A stretch of DNA of 64,000 nucleotides, from assembly GCA_037389465.1 (NCBI GenBank), contig JAZARR010000082.1:6064501-6128500 (forward strand), read 5' to 3'. This DNA is from Baylisascaris procyonis. Lineage: Eukaryota > Nematoda > Chromadorea > Rhabditida > Ascarididae. Positions 1 to 13,200 of this stretch are shown one piece after another. Position 1 is the stretch's first letter, and every line of letters begins with the position of its first letter. Position numbers and translations under genes: made by a program. The notes under the pieces are model-generated. The model saw only the letters and a program-made list of their open reading frames with translations, had not been told where the DNA came from and made no database searches.

Positions 1-650
1 TGATGGGAAAAAGACACAAAATATATATAACAGAGGAAAAAGAAAAGAAGAAAGAAATGAGATCGTCAGCATATGATCTTGGATGAGGAATTCGAGAAGG
101 AAAATTATTCTAAGCAAAACTGAAATCTCAAATGATGAGGAAGAAAAAAATTAAAAAGGAACTCATTTTTAAGGAGTGTAATCGTCGGTTTGAATTGTTG
201 GCAAAGATGTGCCACACTATGCGAGAGCACTCCTATAGACTGGCGTAAGTAATATCAACAGTTGTGCATTGATAACTATTCATTCATCGATGATCAAATG
301 AAGCACAAGTCTAGTGATCGAATTTTGGCTTTATTATGATCCGTTGATTATTACGACACAATTTGTCATCGTTGGTTGCCGGCCATCTCGTTTACTGATG
401 TTGTTGATTAACCGCCGTCTTTCATAATATTTCGTTGGATGTTTTTCTCTTGAAATCGGCTCATCCTCAGTAACTTATAATAGTATATATGTGATGTAAT
501 ATATCTATCCTCACATGTGCTTTGGCGAGGAAAAGAAATTAAAAATAATGCAAGTGAACTGAGGAGAATTAGAAAAGGATGTTGAAGACGGGAGGGATGG
601 ATGACCATCAAAGAGTGACTGATCGATGGATGCATTTGCCGTGTAATGTG

Positions 651-3600
651 CTAGATCACACTCTGATCTGCTAGCAACTCATCGCCTTCCGCTTGTTCGA
701 CATTCAGTGCAATACATGAACATTTCTTCACCTTGATAACCCGTCGAATTAATTGATTCGGCACCTTCCTTGGGCAATCCAACTTCACCTAAATTTTCAA
801 ATATATTAGCAAATTTTATTGGGGAATAAGAAATCGACAACTGGCGAATAATGCCCCAGTATATTTCAATATCGCTCTCTTCCTGAGGATGGATGAGAAG
901 GCACGGAGGATTCGGATAATCCAGGCCTATTCGTGGGGAGTTGACATGCAAATATATGACCATTTTATGAAAATCACAACAAACCTGTGCTTTCCGCAGC
1001 TGAAGAAAACTATTGAAAGCTGAATCATCTAATCAATAACTACCATATGTGAATAGGCATAGAAACATTTTTTTGCTCTTGTAAATAGGTGGTAATCCAT
1101 CAGTGACAGCAACTACAAACGAAATGAACTATGATCTTACATATGCTTTGTTCCCTTGTTAAGGGAAATCAACGCGCCATGAACATTTCAAATGCTGTCA
1201 TATTGTTTTAAAGGATTTCAAAAAAAGATTTCATTAGGCCAATATGAAGATGCTCACCTCAATTGTGTCGTATTCAGAAGGACGACAAGCTGAACAACTT
1301 TGAAACATTGCTTGAAGTTTCAACTTACGAGGCCTTAACCTCGGAATATAATAAGATGAGCAAGTTCCATGGCAGAATCTGTTGATTACGACCTGAAAAT
1401 GATTATACTAACCAGAAAATTCAGTTTAGTTAGGAAAATCATCGATTAGTAAATGTTTTATTGTATAAACTATTTCAAACTATGGATAAAAATATAAAAG
1501 CGGATATAAAAAATTACCTTTGATAAACAACCTTCCATACGAATGCGTTGTTTGAATAATTGTCCTTCGCATTCAGGATTTTTTCGTAGAGTTTCCGCGT
1601 CACCAAGCTTAATGGCCAATTGAGATTGTTTCAACGCATCTTTCGGTGATGATGCTATCTTCCTCCCTAAGTGCGGAAAAAATTATAACATTTTGCAGTG
1701 CAAAACCGATCTATATATGATTTGTATGTGTTCATGATGAAAAAGTATTGTTTGTGGAGCGCAGTTTGCATAATCTATAGAATCAAATGAGCTGAATTTC
1801 TATAATCATCTTGCCTCAGCTCAGAGTAAGAGAAAATTGGCCATACTGGTTGTGAGTGGCAAGAAGAAGATAAAGATGGAGGAGAATTGAGGAAAAGACT
1901 TAAGACATGAATTGCAAGTTGCCCTCTAACCATAGCATTTCAGTGCTAAAAGCAGTAGGCTGTCGAGCTAATGCATTTACTCAAGTGGCCTTAATCCATT
2001 CGCGAAATAAAGCTATCATTAGACATGAAATCTGAACAGCTCTATGACATTTGAAAAAAAAAAAACGCTTTGTAGGATGTCAGTAGGAACAGATTGATTT
2101 TTGAGTAACATCTTGAATAATAAATAAACTTATTAGACCTAAGTTTTCTCAACTCTTATATTGTAGGGCTTGAAGCTTCAAAAAAATAATTGCGCCAATA
2201 ATTAAATTCATGACATGATATCAAATTATGTTCAACAGACAGGGAAACCATATTACTTAGAGGTGGAAGGTAGGGACGATAAAAGGTGGTTCATCCGCAT
2301 CAGTTCTTTGATTATACCAAAATATGTGATAATATTGATGCAATAATCGCAAAATATTTGAATGAACTTATGTGGAGCTTGCCTGCGGAAAAAAGAAAAA
2401 ATTTTAGAACTCAGCGATCCTCAGCGCATTTGATGGTTGTTGAAATTCAAGAAGTTCGCAAACGAGGATGACAAGAACGTCTCAAACGTCGTGTACTTAT
2501 GAGCAGATGTGCATTGCTCTGTCTAATTCACGATCCCTTCCTAGAGATCACGTGTTTTCAATTTTTGAGCAAAACTTTCATTCATTGATGTATTGCAATC
2601 AATAAAGCACACATAAACACTTCGAAAAGATAGAATAAAGCGGATACCAAACTTAGATGTTTTACTATAACCTTTATGCAAATTAATTCCCTAAGATTTT
2701 TAGCCGAAAGCTATATGCTGTAGATATAGCTCTGTCTATAGATATAAACCTAGACCTCTGAAAGCTTATGCAGTATTCAAATGAACTGTACGACTTATAT
2801 TGTGCAACGAATCGGATTAAGATCGGTAGGGCCAACAGGTTACTAATGTGAGGAAAACTCCTGTCTGTAAGAAGTAAGCGTAGTATGGATCCTCTAGACT
2901 ATTAAATTCAACGTGTCATCAGCACTTCACTAAGGTACAAAAACAGACCTAATGATAGATGTTTGATAAGTGGCTAACTGCGAGACTAAATTTCAGTGCA
3001 ATTTCGGAGGAAGATGCTTGCATCAAAGCTCATTCATTTTCATTGGACTACACATCTCTTAAAATGCTTCAACATATTAAAGCTCAGATACAGATCTATA
3101 GCTAATCGTCTTGGAGTGTTTCAAAGAAAATGAGCTCACGTTGGTTAACTCCTAAAGTGGAGCCCGAGATGTTTGGTCCGAGATTCAATACTGCTCTCAG
3201 TTCATAGTACCATGGAGAGTAATTTCAGCATATACTTTTTATCTAGGAATCCGGTAACATTAGGTCTGACAACAGCTATAGAAGTTATTACTCTTTGACC
3301 TCCTTTCTTTTATACGCCTTCAAAGAAATTACAGGTCATATTTGCTTCATCAAATGAAAAAAAAGATCATCGAAGTGCTGATCTAAGCAAAACATTTCAC
3401 TAAGAATACTTCAGTTGGGCACCTTGCAATGAGTGCCGGAATTGTGATATGGTTAAAGAAAATATAAGACGACATAGTTGCTATCTATATCCAGAAGTTT
3501 TCTCTAAAACATATGATTGTGTTCTTATCACGATTCCATTTCAGTGAATAATTTTTTGAAATTTTTTTTTTGAATTTTCAAAGAAAAACGAGTGTAAAAA

Positions 3601-6600
3601 TTTCGCCAGAAGTACATCTACAAGATTTAAGAAAAAAACAAAAGGAAAAGAATGACGAATGAAATAAAAAAGCTACTAAGTAATAGTAATTGAAAATATT
3701 GTCAACATTGTCACATGAGATTAAAGATCGATGATGCTTATATAATTTATGAAAATGATTGCTGAAGCTAAACGAACCTCTTTTGTCAATTTTCTGCTGT
3801 TTCTTTAATTTCCTTTGTAACCACCTTGCTTTCTTCTCTTCAGGTGTTAATAGTGGTGGTTCGATATAGGATTCAGAGCGTAACGACATAAATGCATTTC
3901 GTGATAGTTGCTCGAAAATGGTCGCATTATCAATACCATATTGTATATAACTGCAATTAATAATCACATCTAAGAAACGTGCTTTCTTTGATAACTTATC
4001 AGTAATTTCAGTAATTTTATTTGACAGACTTCTCAAAAGAAGAAAAATCTATAACAACTTTTCAATTTAATCTATTCGACTAGGTTAAAAAAAATCCAAA
4101 AATGCGCTCGCTTCCTTCTGTTTCTTTTTTATGGACGCATAATGACTCAAACTGAAGAGGCACGTGCGATACAGCGTCCTCCTCCCCCCCGCCCCCTTGT
4201 TTTAGGAGGGGAAGGGGGAAGGAAAGAGGTGAGGGAGAGGAACGAGAGGATATGTAGGATTCAGCTACCAGCCAATTTTTCAGGTTGCTGGCGTTTCTGT
4301 AGTATCACATATTTCTGAAGGAAAGGTAAATTTGATTTTCGATATTTAGAATTTGCACTTTTCATGTTCTGCATAAGGGAATGAATTATCGATATGCATA
4401 TACTCATAGTGCTATTTTGTAAACTTTAGACAAAATTAATCAATGCGAAGAAATTGCAATGGCAATTATTTCTTGAATGGATCTTATGGCACGGAAAAAT
4501 AGTAATTTCAAAATCTTTTTGAACGAATCTGTCAATAGTGAACGCTATTATATTTCTAACTTTCTTAATTAATATTTAAAACATTCTCTAACTTATTTAA
4601 ATTATATCTTATCGAAAGGAAAATAGCGAATCGTTCCAATGGAGCGATAAAAGATGAGTGAAGTATTCGTCACTATGACATCAATAAACGCATAAAAACT
4701 TTGTGCATAATTTTTGCACGTAGTAGGCAAACTAAAGAGATTATCAAAAAAAGTGAAAGAAAATGCACTTCTTTTTGAGCACAAAAATATCAGTGCATTT
4801 ATCTGCGCATATTATTCCAATCAATTAGTTTTCATCTATGATCGCAAATCGTGAAACGTACAATAGGTAATATTCGTAACAGTCAAACGATAAGCTTTAG
4901 TTCAGATCACATAAGGATTGACTCATAGAGGAAATCTTTTCCCAGAGATTCCTGAGGTTTGCGACCTCAACTGAAAGTATTATACATGATAATCGGGTCA
5001 GTCAACTGTACATTTAATAGGGTCCATGAGATCGAATACAGAGATAATTATGAACGCTGGAGCTGTTCCTTTAAAAAAGAAGAATGCATCTAGAGGATGA
5101 ATAGAAGGATAGCATTTAATGAATGAATCACTTTTGATGGCCCCAAGCCTCTGCATTTTATTTGGCCAGAACCAACTCTGAGGTATCGAAGGCTTATAAT
5201 AGCAAGTAATGCAGCTGAAGATAAGCATGAATGCAAGTAAGAGAAATAAGTTTTGGAATGTCACAAAATTCTATGAAATCATATGAATATCGCTTAAAAA
5301 CGGCTTATAGCATTTCAGCATTTTATAGTCGCTTAGTATTTGCAAAAAAAAGTTTGTAATACTATGAGAGATGCTATGATCACATATGTCATAAATGCTA
5401 ATGCCGCTCTTAAATATAGCACGAGATAAACGAAAATTACGTTCATATTCTATTATTCTTCCATCCAATCAGATAGCACTCTTCTATGCTGACTGCTGTT
5501 TTACATAGATAAAGCAGCACGGTTAATCATGTCTAGTAGTAAAATTCGTTGCAAATGTTTCATCGGCTTTATGAAGTTAATAATCAGTCGTCAACTGACT
5601 ATTCAAGAGCGCTCTTTATCCATCCATAATACCTAGCGCGGAATCCCTGAAAGAAATCAAAAACCTCGAGGAACCGACCTCAGTCTACAAAAAAAGTTGA
5701 CAATATTGCTGGCTACCGCATAAAGGGAGTTAGCAATAATTTCGTACTCGGAAATAAAATCCATCTGAGCAAATAAATTTGATTTAAGCGTTCACTTATC
5801 GCTTTTAAATTATAGCCAATAATGCAACGGATAAAGTGAGATGGTATTTATATGAACAAAAAAAAAATCCTTTAAAGAAGAAATATATCTACTTCGTCCA
5901 ACATACTAACATATCACCAGAGGCGAATTGCTGGCTTTCAGTGTTTTTGCTTTTTTTTGAAATCATATCACTTTTTTCTCATACCATCAGATTCTAAGAT
6001 ATAGAAAAAAGAATTTTTCTTAATAATTTTCTAACTTCAATTCCATCACACACACTGCTATTGAATGAAATAAATTCATTAGATACGAAAAAAAAAATGC
6101 TCTTATGCTTATATATAGTTCTCTTGTTATATTTGCAACGAGAGAATAGAAGAAAATTCACTGCTAATATAATTGCAAAAGATAACGACCGTAGTCATAT
6201 GCACTATAAAGTACCTGTAAACACTTTCACACTCAAAAGCCCACTGATTTGCCGCTCTTTCACACACGAAAAAAAGTGCCAATCAATATGTGATTTGATT
6301 AGTGATCATTGTGCAGCCTGGGAGACAACGCAAGATTGGTTTCTTCAGGTGAAACTATTTGAGATTACAGCATTAGGATTTCCAGACTTATTTGATGACT
6401 TTATTTATTTTATCTGTTTCATTTTATTTATTTATTTTTTCGAATTCTTTGGTGCATTCCATGCATATGCAAATCACTCAGGTAACGCGGCCTTTTACAA
6501 CCAACCATCGCCGATCTACAGCGGCCATATAGAGCAACCCTTCCATCTAATCAAGTGTATAATCTTTACCATTTCTTGCAGCAATGAAGGCTGAGGTAAT

Positions 6601-8984
6601 AAGCGGGAGAGGGAGGGGGAGCGAGGGGGGAGAGGAGTGAAGACGCTTTGTTTTCTGTAAGCAGTCTTGGTCCATTCAATTCTTTGAACGGACAGAAGCG
6701 ACTTGTTATTTAGTTTCGCAGGTTGAATATTTTATTTTACGCAAATCATCACAAAAATGCTATAGAATCATCCCTTTTCGAAGGAAATCTCTTCCTCTGG
6801 AGATGTTGTTCATCGTTTGTTCGAAAATGCATGAGCAAAATAAAACTTGAAAAAAAAATTTTTTTTCATTCATTGGTCGCTAAATGTCGAAAAATGTGGT
6901 CGGAAATATATCAACAAGTCACAAATAATAATTAGATAAACGAACGCATGTAAAATATGAGAATCTTTAAAATTCAGTGATAGAAAAATGTTGACATTCA
7001 TGTAGCAGAAAAAAGCAAACAAGCAAACATCAAAAGTATCAGAGAATTTCAATGTAAACAAGTTGAACAATAGCGAAAAAAAGTCGCATTAATTGCCTAT
7101 CGTTGTCAATATTATCTCTATAACCGCAATACGAATAGAAAAAATTGTCAAAAATGGGCAAATAACAGATCATTTTAAGTGCCAATGAAGTTGATAAAAT
7201 AGTACTCTCGATAAACTAAACTGATAGAGAGAATTAAATATGCAATGAGTAGAGAAACGCATAAATTAGAGTAAAAAATCAATGGGGATTTTTCTGCTGC
7301 AGCAAGCAACGTGTTCTTTTTTCAAGCGAAGAGTGACAATTAAAAAACAATTTTTATATTTTAAATGCATTTTAGGTGGGGAAAATAACTAAAATTACGT
7401 TGAACAATATTGAAAGTAATTTTTCTAGCACGGAAACAGCAATACATAAATTAAGAAAAAAAATTTGCGTGTATAGAATTTAAAATAATCGAAAACACAT
7501 GGCAACTCCCATACATATAAAATGTAAAAAAAAAATTATTTCGTTCTTTGAAGAATGACTTAGCAAAATAAATGAGCCATTATCTATTGTTTTCATTATT
7601 ATTGTCGATGCTTCATTAAACAATTGAAATACTCAAAAACATGAATTTAATAAATTTGAAATGAAGAATTTCTGCTAAAATCTTGTTTTTTTTTTTGTTA
7701 AACAGGAGAATTAGCTAAAAACATCATGATTTAAAAAATGCTAGGAATTTTTTTTTTTTTTGCATTTACCATTGATAAATGAGATCGCTTCCTGATGTAC
7801 GAAAAAAAATTTAGTAAACAGCAGTTTTATCCATCAATAAAGATTACAGTGAAAAAATGTACTTACAAAGACATTCATTAATCGTGCTCTATATTAGATT
7901 TTCCACTAATCCACATTAAATATGTGAAAAAAAATTTTTTTAAACTATAATATTTTTCTAATAATATGCAAAGTAAAACTATCCAAATTCAATATTATAT
8001 GATCCATATTCAAAAAAAAAAAAGCTGAAAGCAAAAAGCAATAACATTATTTTGCAATAGATCCATCACTGATCCAAATAAATGTTTATGAATATATCTT
8101 CGGCAAAGTATTATGAATGCTCAAATACCAGCAAAATATGTAAGCATAATAAAAAAAACGTTACCTAAGATCCACTGAAATTTTTTTGTGCAAACTAGCA
8201 AGAGTGGCGGCAATGAAACGTTGGAAAGGAGCGATTGAAATGAACATTCTACTCTCTGCTGAATCTTATCATATTCTGATATCCTCTATGGTTGGTAAAG
8301 AGTGCAGGTGAAGAACATTGGAATAATGAAGGTTGAGGTAAAGCTTGCAGGCAAAGAGCGTCAAAAATAGTTACGACCGAGTGAAGGCATTCAGATAGAC
8401 AGCACCAAAGTAAATAAAATCGAGATGAAGCATACAGGTCAACAACATCGAGATAAATAAGAGTGAGATAAAGCGTGGAGGTAAACAAACCGAAGTTCAT
8501 AACACTGAGGTAAATCGTGCAGGTAAGCAACATCGAAATTAACAAGATTGGGGTGAAGCAGCAATATAAAAAAACATCCAAATGTGTACAATAATTTATA
8601 AAGAGAAAATGAAAAATATTCGCTAAGTAATTTAAAAATATGTCACAATATCTTCACAATTCAATGACAAAGACCAGTAGGCAAATGCTTCAAGCAGTCA
8701 ATGATCACAATTCCTGTGACGTCACTTCTAAATAAAATATGGCTATGGAAGGATGAACAAAAAAACGCGAGTAGAGAGAAGGGATTTCAAGAAATTTGAA
8801 CTCACTCGATAGGTGTTGAGAACGTTTCGTCAACGCCATTTGGAATCGGACGACCGTTTGCCCTTGGCAATTGCAAATAGAGAAAAAAGAGTACGAAGAA
8901 AGTAGAGAATTTACGTGTATTACACGTTGAGCATTGAAATTCACGGTTAGTCGACAGTGTTACCGTTTCGGGTGAAGGTAACAT
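651..8984 (-). CDS. Secreted DAN-domain cystine-knot protein (gremlin/DAN/Cerberus type)
   Basis: Five exons join in phase on the minus strand: 8984-8806, 3950-3778, 1666-1518, 1392-1258 and 788-651, giving 257 residues. The protein starts MLPSPETV, has a hydrophobic stretch at about residues 26-40 that would serve as a signal sequence, then a basic linker (about 100-118) and a C-terminal DAN cystine knot (about 150-240). Nine cysteines sit where gremlins have them: C150, C164 (MEGC), C174/C178 (NRFCHGTC), C200/C203 (SCSAC), C217 (LDCP), C235/C237 (KKCSC). Family members are secreted dimers that bind BMP-type ligands and block their receptors; that this one does so is inference. The reading frame is also open upstream to an ATG at 9158, so the start is a choice; the nearer ATG puts the hydrophobic segment closer to the N terminus. 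A minus-strand AATAAA lies near 335-330. Intron 1 is 4.9 kb. Family assignment is firm; the exact orthologue is not known. Confidence 0.9.
3951..8805 (-). other. First intron of the DAN-domain gene
   Basis: This 4.9 kb interval lies between a GA|GTGAGT donor and a TTGCAG acceptor, both phase 2. It is strongly A/T-rich with poly-A/T runs and two purine/pyrimidine blocks (4177-4243 and 6603-6640). The longest open frame (6061-6594, plus, 177 codons) has no recognisable domain. A possible signal-peptide reading on the minus strand at 5264-5140 (starts MTFQNLFLLLAFML) could be an alternative first exon, but none of its donors joins convincingly to exon 2. Confidence 0.6.
8302..8559. repeat. Six-copy degenerate 43-bp tandem repeat
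   Basis: Six consecutive units of 42-44 bp fill exactly 258 bp. Each starts near TGCAGGTAAACAACAT and ends GAGGTAAAGC. Copies differ at many positions, so the array is old. It lies within intron 1 of the DAN gene. The minus-strand 110-codon frame over it is a by-product of the repeat. Confidence 0.85.
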
Positions 8985-9720
8985 AACGACGTCGGTGATT
9001 TGTAAAGGTAGCGGCGTATTGGGCGCGTGGTGGACGGGCAACTGAGGTTGTTGCTTATATGAGGTTAGCGGCCAGTGACACCCAACCGATACACCCAGCG
9101 TTTCTTTGCGGCACACCCAACAGCGGCTGCAGCTCCTCGTTTCAATCTGCTCTCTCACTGACCGACAATTTGAGCAGCTAAGCTGTTGCCTCTCTCTTTT
9201 GCTAAGCCAGTTCCTCAGAAATGGCCAACCAGAAACGGTTTGTTTCTAAGACGAGAATCGAAAGCCGGAATTTCTAGTGCGCAAGAAACGACGGCTCGAG
9301 TTGAGGGTGTCTGGCCGCTATTAATGCCAATCGTAGGCGGAATGTCCACAGCAGGCTGAAGTGAAAGAAGCCAATTAGCGTGTGTGTATCGGCAAGGGTT
9401 GGCAATGATGCATGCGTAAAGTAACGTAAGGAAGCACGCAACGCGTCGGCATGAACGACTGTGAAGGAGGCTGGCAGCAAGAGACGAACGTTACTCGGCT
9501 TCATTGCCGTAGAGATATGATAGTGATGGCACACTGATACTATGGCGCCAGCCGCTTTCGGCGTCCCCAAAACACTCTCAATGAACCACGCTCCTATGTC
9601 GCGGTTTCTTTGGTTCCGATCAACAATCCGCACTCACCATTCTAACCACTCGTGTATGTTCATTTGTTGACCAACTGGTCGTCCAGTACGCATGGTTGCC
9701 GATGATAAGAGCGTCCATCC
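8930..9720. promoter_or_regulatory. GC-rich 5' region of the DAN gene
   Basis: Base composition rises to about half G+C with many CG dinucleotides, in a locus that is otherwise about two-thirds A+T. It covers exon 1 and roughly 700 bp upstream of the DAN gene, so a promoter/5' UTR role is the natural reading. A minus-strand frame of 119 codons (9633-9274) has gene-like codon use but no recognisable domain and may simply reflect the composition. Confidence 0.4.
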
Positions 9721-9942
9721 GACCCAAGTGACCTGAGCGTAAGTATGCCCTGGAGAGGTATCACTGAGTTAGGAAGCTGACATGATTCTACCACACAGAA
9801 TGTCATGAGCCTTCTCCCGGTGTTGAGGGAAAGACATCTATTTTAGCTGAACAAATGAATTTAGCAGCGTCTTAGTTATCGATATGCTCAATGAAATTGG
9901 TTCGAAGCTGAATTTGATCTGACCGTTTACTTCTCGCTGTCT

Positions 9943-10209
9943 TCAATCAGGCACTGGAACACTAATGTTGGCTTTTTTCTTATGCTGCAACATGTCTGTC
10001 TTATTATGTGTTTCCGGCAATCGTCGAATCATCATTACGCTTTTCGGATATCGGTAGAAGTAGCGTTTCAGAGCAAGCCCAATCGACTGAGCATAGTCTT
10101 GCTCAAAAATTTGAATTTTTTCGGAAACTGTCCCTCGAGGGTATTTCGAAAGCGCTTTCAAAACCCGCACGGGAACTTTTCATCACTTTGAAACTGCATC
10201 ACCAAAAAT
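9943..10209. other. Possible exon, strand undecided
   Basis: Both strands are open and both show gene-like codon choice. On plus, a terminal exon could start after GTTTCAG at about 10078 (first residues QAQSTEHSLAQKFEFF) and stop at 10209. On minus, a frame from 10170 to 9943 reads for 75 codons. No domain was recognised in either and no partner exon was found, so at most one is real. Confidence 0.25.
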
Positions 10210-13200
10210 AATTGCCGAAAACTGTTCATGTCGCTGAAATGCGCATTGGGGCCAAAAATGCTGCTCCTTTTTTTCAAGTTTATTGAAAGATTTCGAAAAT
10301 ACATCCTCCAGATTTTAGCATTTCTATTAATCGGTTGAATCAGATGACTTGTCAGGAAGAGAATTCCGTACTTGGAGGAGCATATATGGATTCACTTCTG
10401 CGTAAATCAGCAAGAAGCATAACATGATAGAAATGTCATCTTTGCAAGAACACAAAAGTAATGCTGTCAAAAAAAGACATTTAAGCAGAGAGTTAAACAG
10501 ATCTGAACCGCTGCCAGGTAGATGGGATGCACTAGTTTTTGCTGCTACCTAGTCTATAGCAATGTTTTGTTATCCATAATAATCATTGAGCTACCCATAA
10601 AATAAATTATTCAATCCAGTTCATTCCAATCGAATGAGGTTCAATTTAAGTCAAGAATGATCGATTATAAATTGCAAACAATGTATTGGATGGTGATAAT
10701 TAAGCATAATTTTTCTGTTTCAGGTGAAAACAATCCAAGCAGGTAAGTTGAAAACTTCTTGAAAACGAAATAAGGAATATTTAGGGAATCAACAAAGGAT
10801 GTGACAAAAGTTCCATTCTTCCCACAATTTCCCATCATTTTTAGTTCTCGTAAAGAAGTGAAAACCGGAAAGTTTAGAATATTCGAAATACTATGAAACT
10901 GATCACCGTGTACATAGAGCTGGAATTGTTCACTATCGCACAGTGATTTATAAAAAGCAGAGATTTTCATATGTACTAAGGATCTTTGCTAGTTTGCGTT
11001 GGTAACCGTCGAATACATGAGCGTAGACCATTTAACAGTTGAAATGAACACAGCGATAATGGCAATGAAGGCATCGAAGAATTGGCAAGAATAAATAGAA
11101 AATCGTTTTAGTTACTTTGAAAGGAGATGCTCAAGAAATCGGGAATTTCTTCGTCACAGTTAATCACTAATTATAGGCAGAACTGGAGTATTATATCGGA
11201 AATATTATGAAGCTCTCCTAATTTGAATCTTCAAACAGATCCATTGATAATATTTGAATTGCGATGTTTTGGGCAATAAAGGGAAGAAATATGTTTTTAG
11301 GTAAAACATATCTGCGTAATCCATTATATCAAAGAGGGAAACGGATGAAAGAGTGAAAAAGAAACGTCCTGATATAAAGTAGCAGTGACAGAACATGGAA
11401 AACATGACAGAACATGACAGAACATGGAAAACAAAAAAGAGTTAATCAAAGGAAAATGAGATTCGATTGTTCTTAGCGGTTTTCACCTGCTGACCTCTCT
11501 CGTTCGTTTTATGCTTGAAATTAGTTGTTTCAATTTCGAATTGCAAGATGATGCTCACGACAATTTTTTGGCTTATCAGTTTTTGTAATGGACTAGAATT
11601 TGTTCTAGGCAGATCGAAATAGATAGAAAATTGGCAACTGAGGCAATTTAGTATCACAATAGATCATTTAAAATTATTTCTTCAGTGATCACTAGTGAAT
11701 TGTTCGAATAAAATAATTCAGCTTTAAAATTTTTTACAGAAAAAAGCTCTTCTTACGACTTTTGAGGAACATAAAATTTCCCCGTGAATGAAAAACAAAA
11801 ATATGCTATCAGCCTTCACTGCAATCATATCAGTAAATTGCTAATCTCACTTGATGTTATCATTGATAAAGTGATATTATATACAACACCTACAATAAAT
11901 GCCGCCATTTACAACGATTCGACAAACATCGTCGACACTATCCGACTCAACGCCATCGTTCAACACTCCTCGCAGACTCTTCCCCACTAATGTGTAGTGT
12001 TTATTTGTTTTAAATAGTCGACTTTCTTTTGAGGCATGTTATCATTCCTTTATGTTGTTTCGAAGTGTTTTGTGAACTCTTTGATTATGATCTGCCCATA
12101 TTGTTGAAATTGCTCTAATCTACTACATAGATCATTGATAGATCTTGAAAAGTCTCTCATATAAACCTCGTTCACATGTCCGAAGGTCATTGCTATTGCG
12201 TTGTTGTTGTTACAGTCTGTTCTTTGTGGTGACTTCATTGCGTATTTTTATGTGGCCAGTCGTCGAGTTTCTTTTCTATATGGTTGCTTAATGCTTTGTT
12301 ATTTTTATTTTTATTCATGCATCTAATCCAACTTGTTCTATTCAATTCTGAGAAAGGATGACAAAACGCATATGCTTAGTACAATTCGGTCCACAATTAA
12401 ATAATTCTTCATCGAATCGGATATATGTCGTGTCATATGATATGCAAGAGATTTTGTATCTTAAATTGCATATTAAAATCTCTTTTGGTAGAAGTCGTTA
12501 GGTAGTGATCAAAAATTAGGTATACCCTAACCACAGAATCTCTCTTCCACGACAGCCTGAGGGATGTTAGTTCAGCTTGCGCTACTTCGATCCCCGAAAA
12601 CGATCTTAACTGTCTTTGTCGAAAAAAGAGAAGATAAACAAGTTAAAGCTTTCTTACAAAAGTAGTTGCAAAAATCAGCTACTTAAAGAGGGAAAAGAAT
12701 TAGACCAACATGAGTTTTGGAAACCTTTGGCAATATATCCGATTTTGCTATCGCTTGCGGGATAAACAAATACATACAAATTTTTATTCAATGACATTAA
12801 CACTTAGAGCGGAACGACGTCATCCATTAATTAGATTCTTCACTCATTCTCTAAAATCTCCAACTATTTCCACTCTTTTTTTTTCTTTCATTATGATTCA
12901 TGTACTAAACATAAAAAACTAAATCCACAGAATTTCCTGAAATTCTTGCTGTAAAAATATTGAGGTGTGGAAGTAGGAAGGAGAGTTTTCGTATTGATTT
13001 AAATGCGCATAATTAAATGTAGTTGCGAGGTAATGCTCAAGACTAAGGGGGCGGAGGAATGCAAAGTATGCTGATGCACTGACGATAAAGAATCGCCACA
13101 ACAATATTTACTAATTATTACCGATAAAAGTAACACTATTGTAGTGCTTATACTTGCTTCCAAAATGAGTGCTACCGACTGCAACACCTAATACCATAAA

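Noticed and set aside
679..963. 94-codon minus frame starting at an ATG
   Set aside because: It is a shadow of the last DAN exon: the exon at 788-651 uses a different frame that continues the cystine knot exactly, while this frame breaks it.
6061..6594. 177-codon plus frame, the longest in the window
   Set aside because: No domain, no flanking splice sites, Phe/Ile-rich low complexity in its second half, and it lies inside intron 1 of the minus-strand DAN gene. One frame of this length is not surprising across 64 kb.
8249..8581. 110-codon minus frame
   Set aside because: It is produced by the 43-bp tandem repeat, whose unit happens to be stop-poor on that strand.
12555..12605. tRNA-like TTCGATCCCC motif after GGGATGTTAGTTCAG
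   Set aside because: The D-arm-like and T-arm-like parts are too close; the anticodon arm is absent and the ends do not pair. Chance or a deeply decayed fragment.
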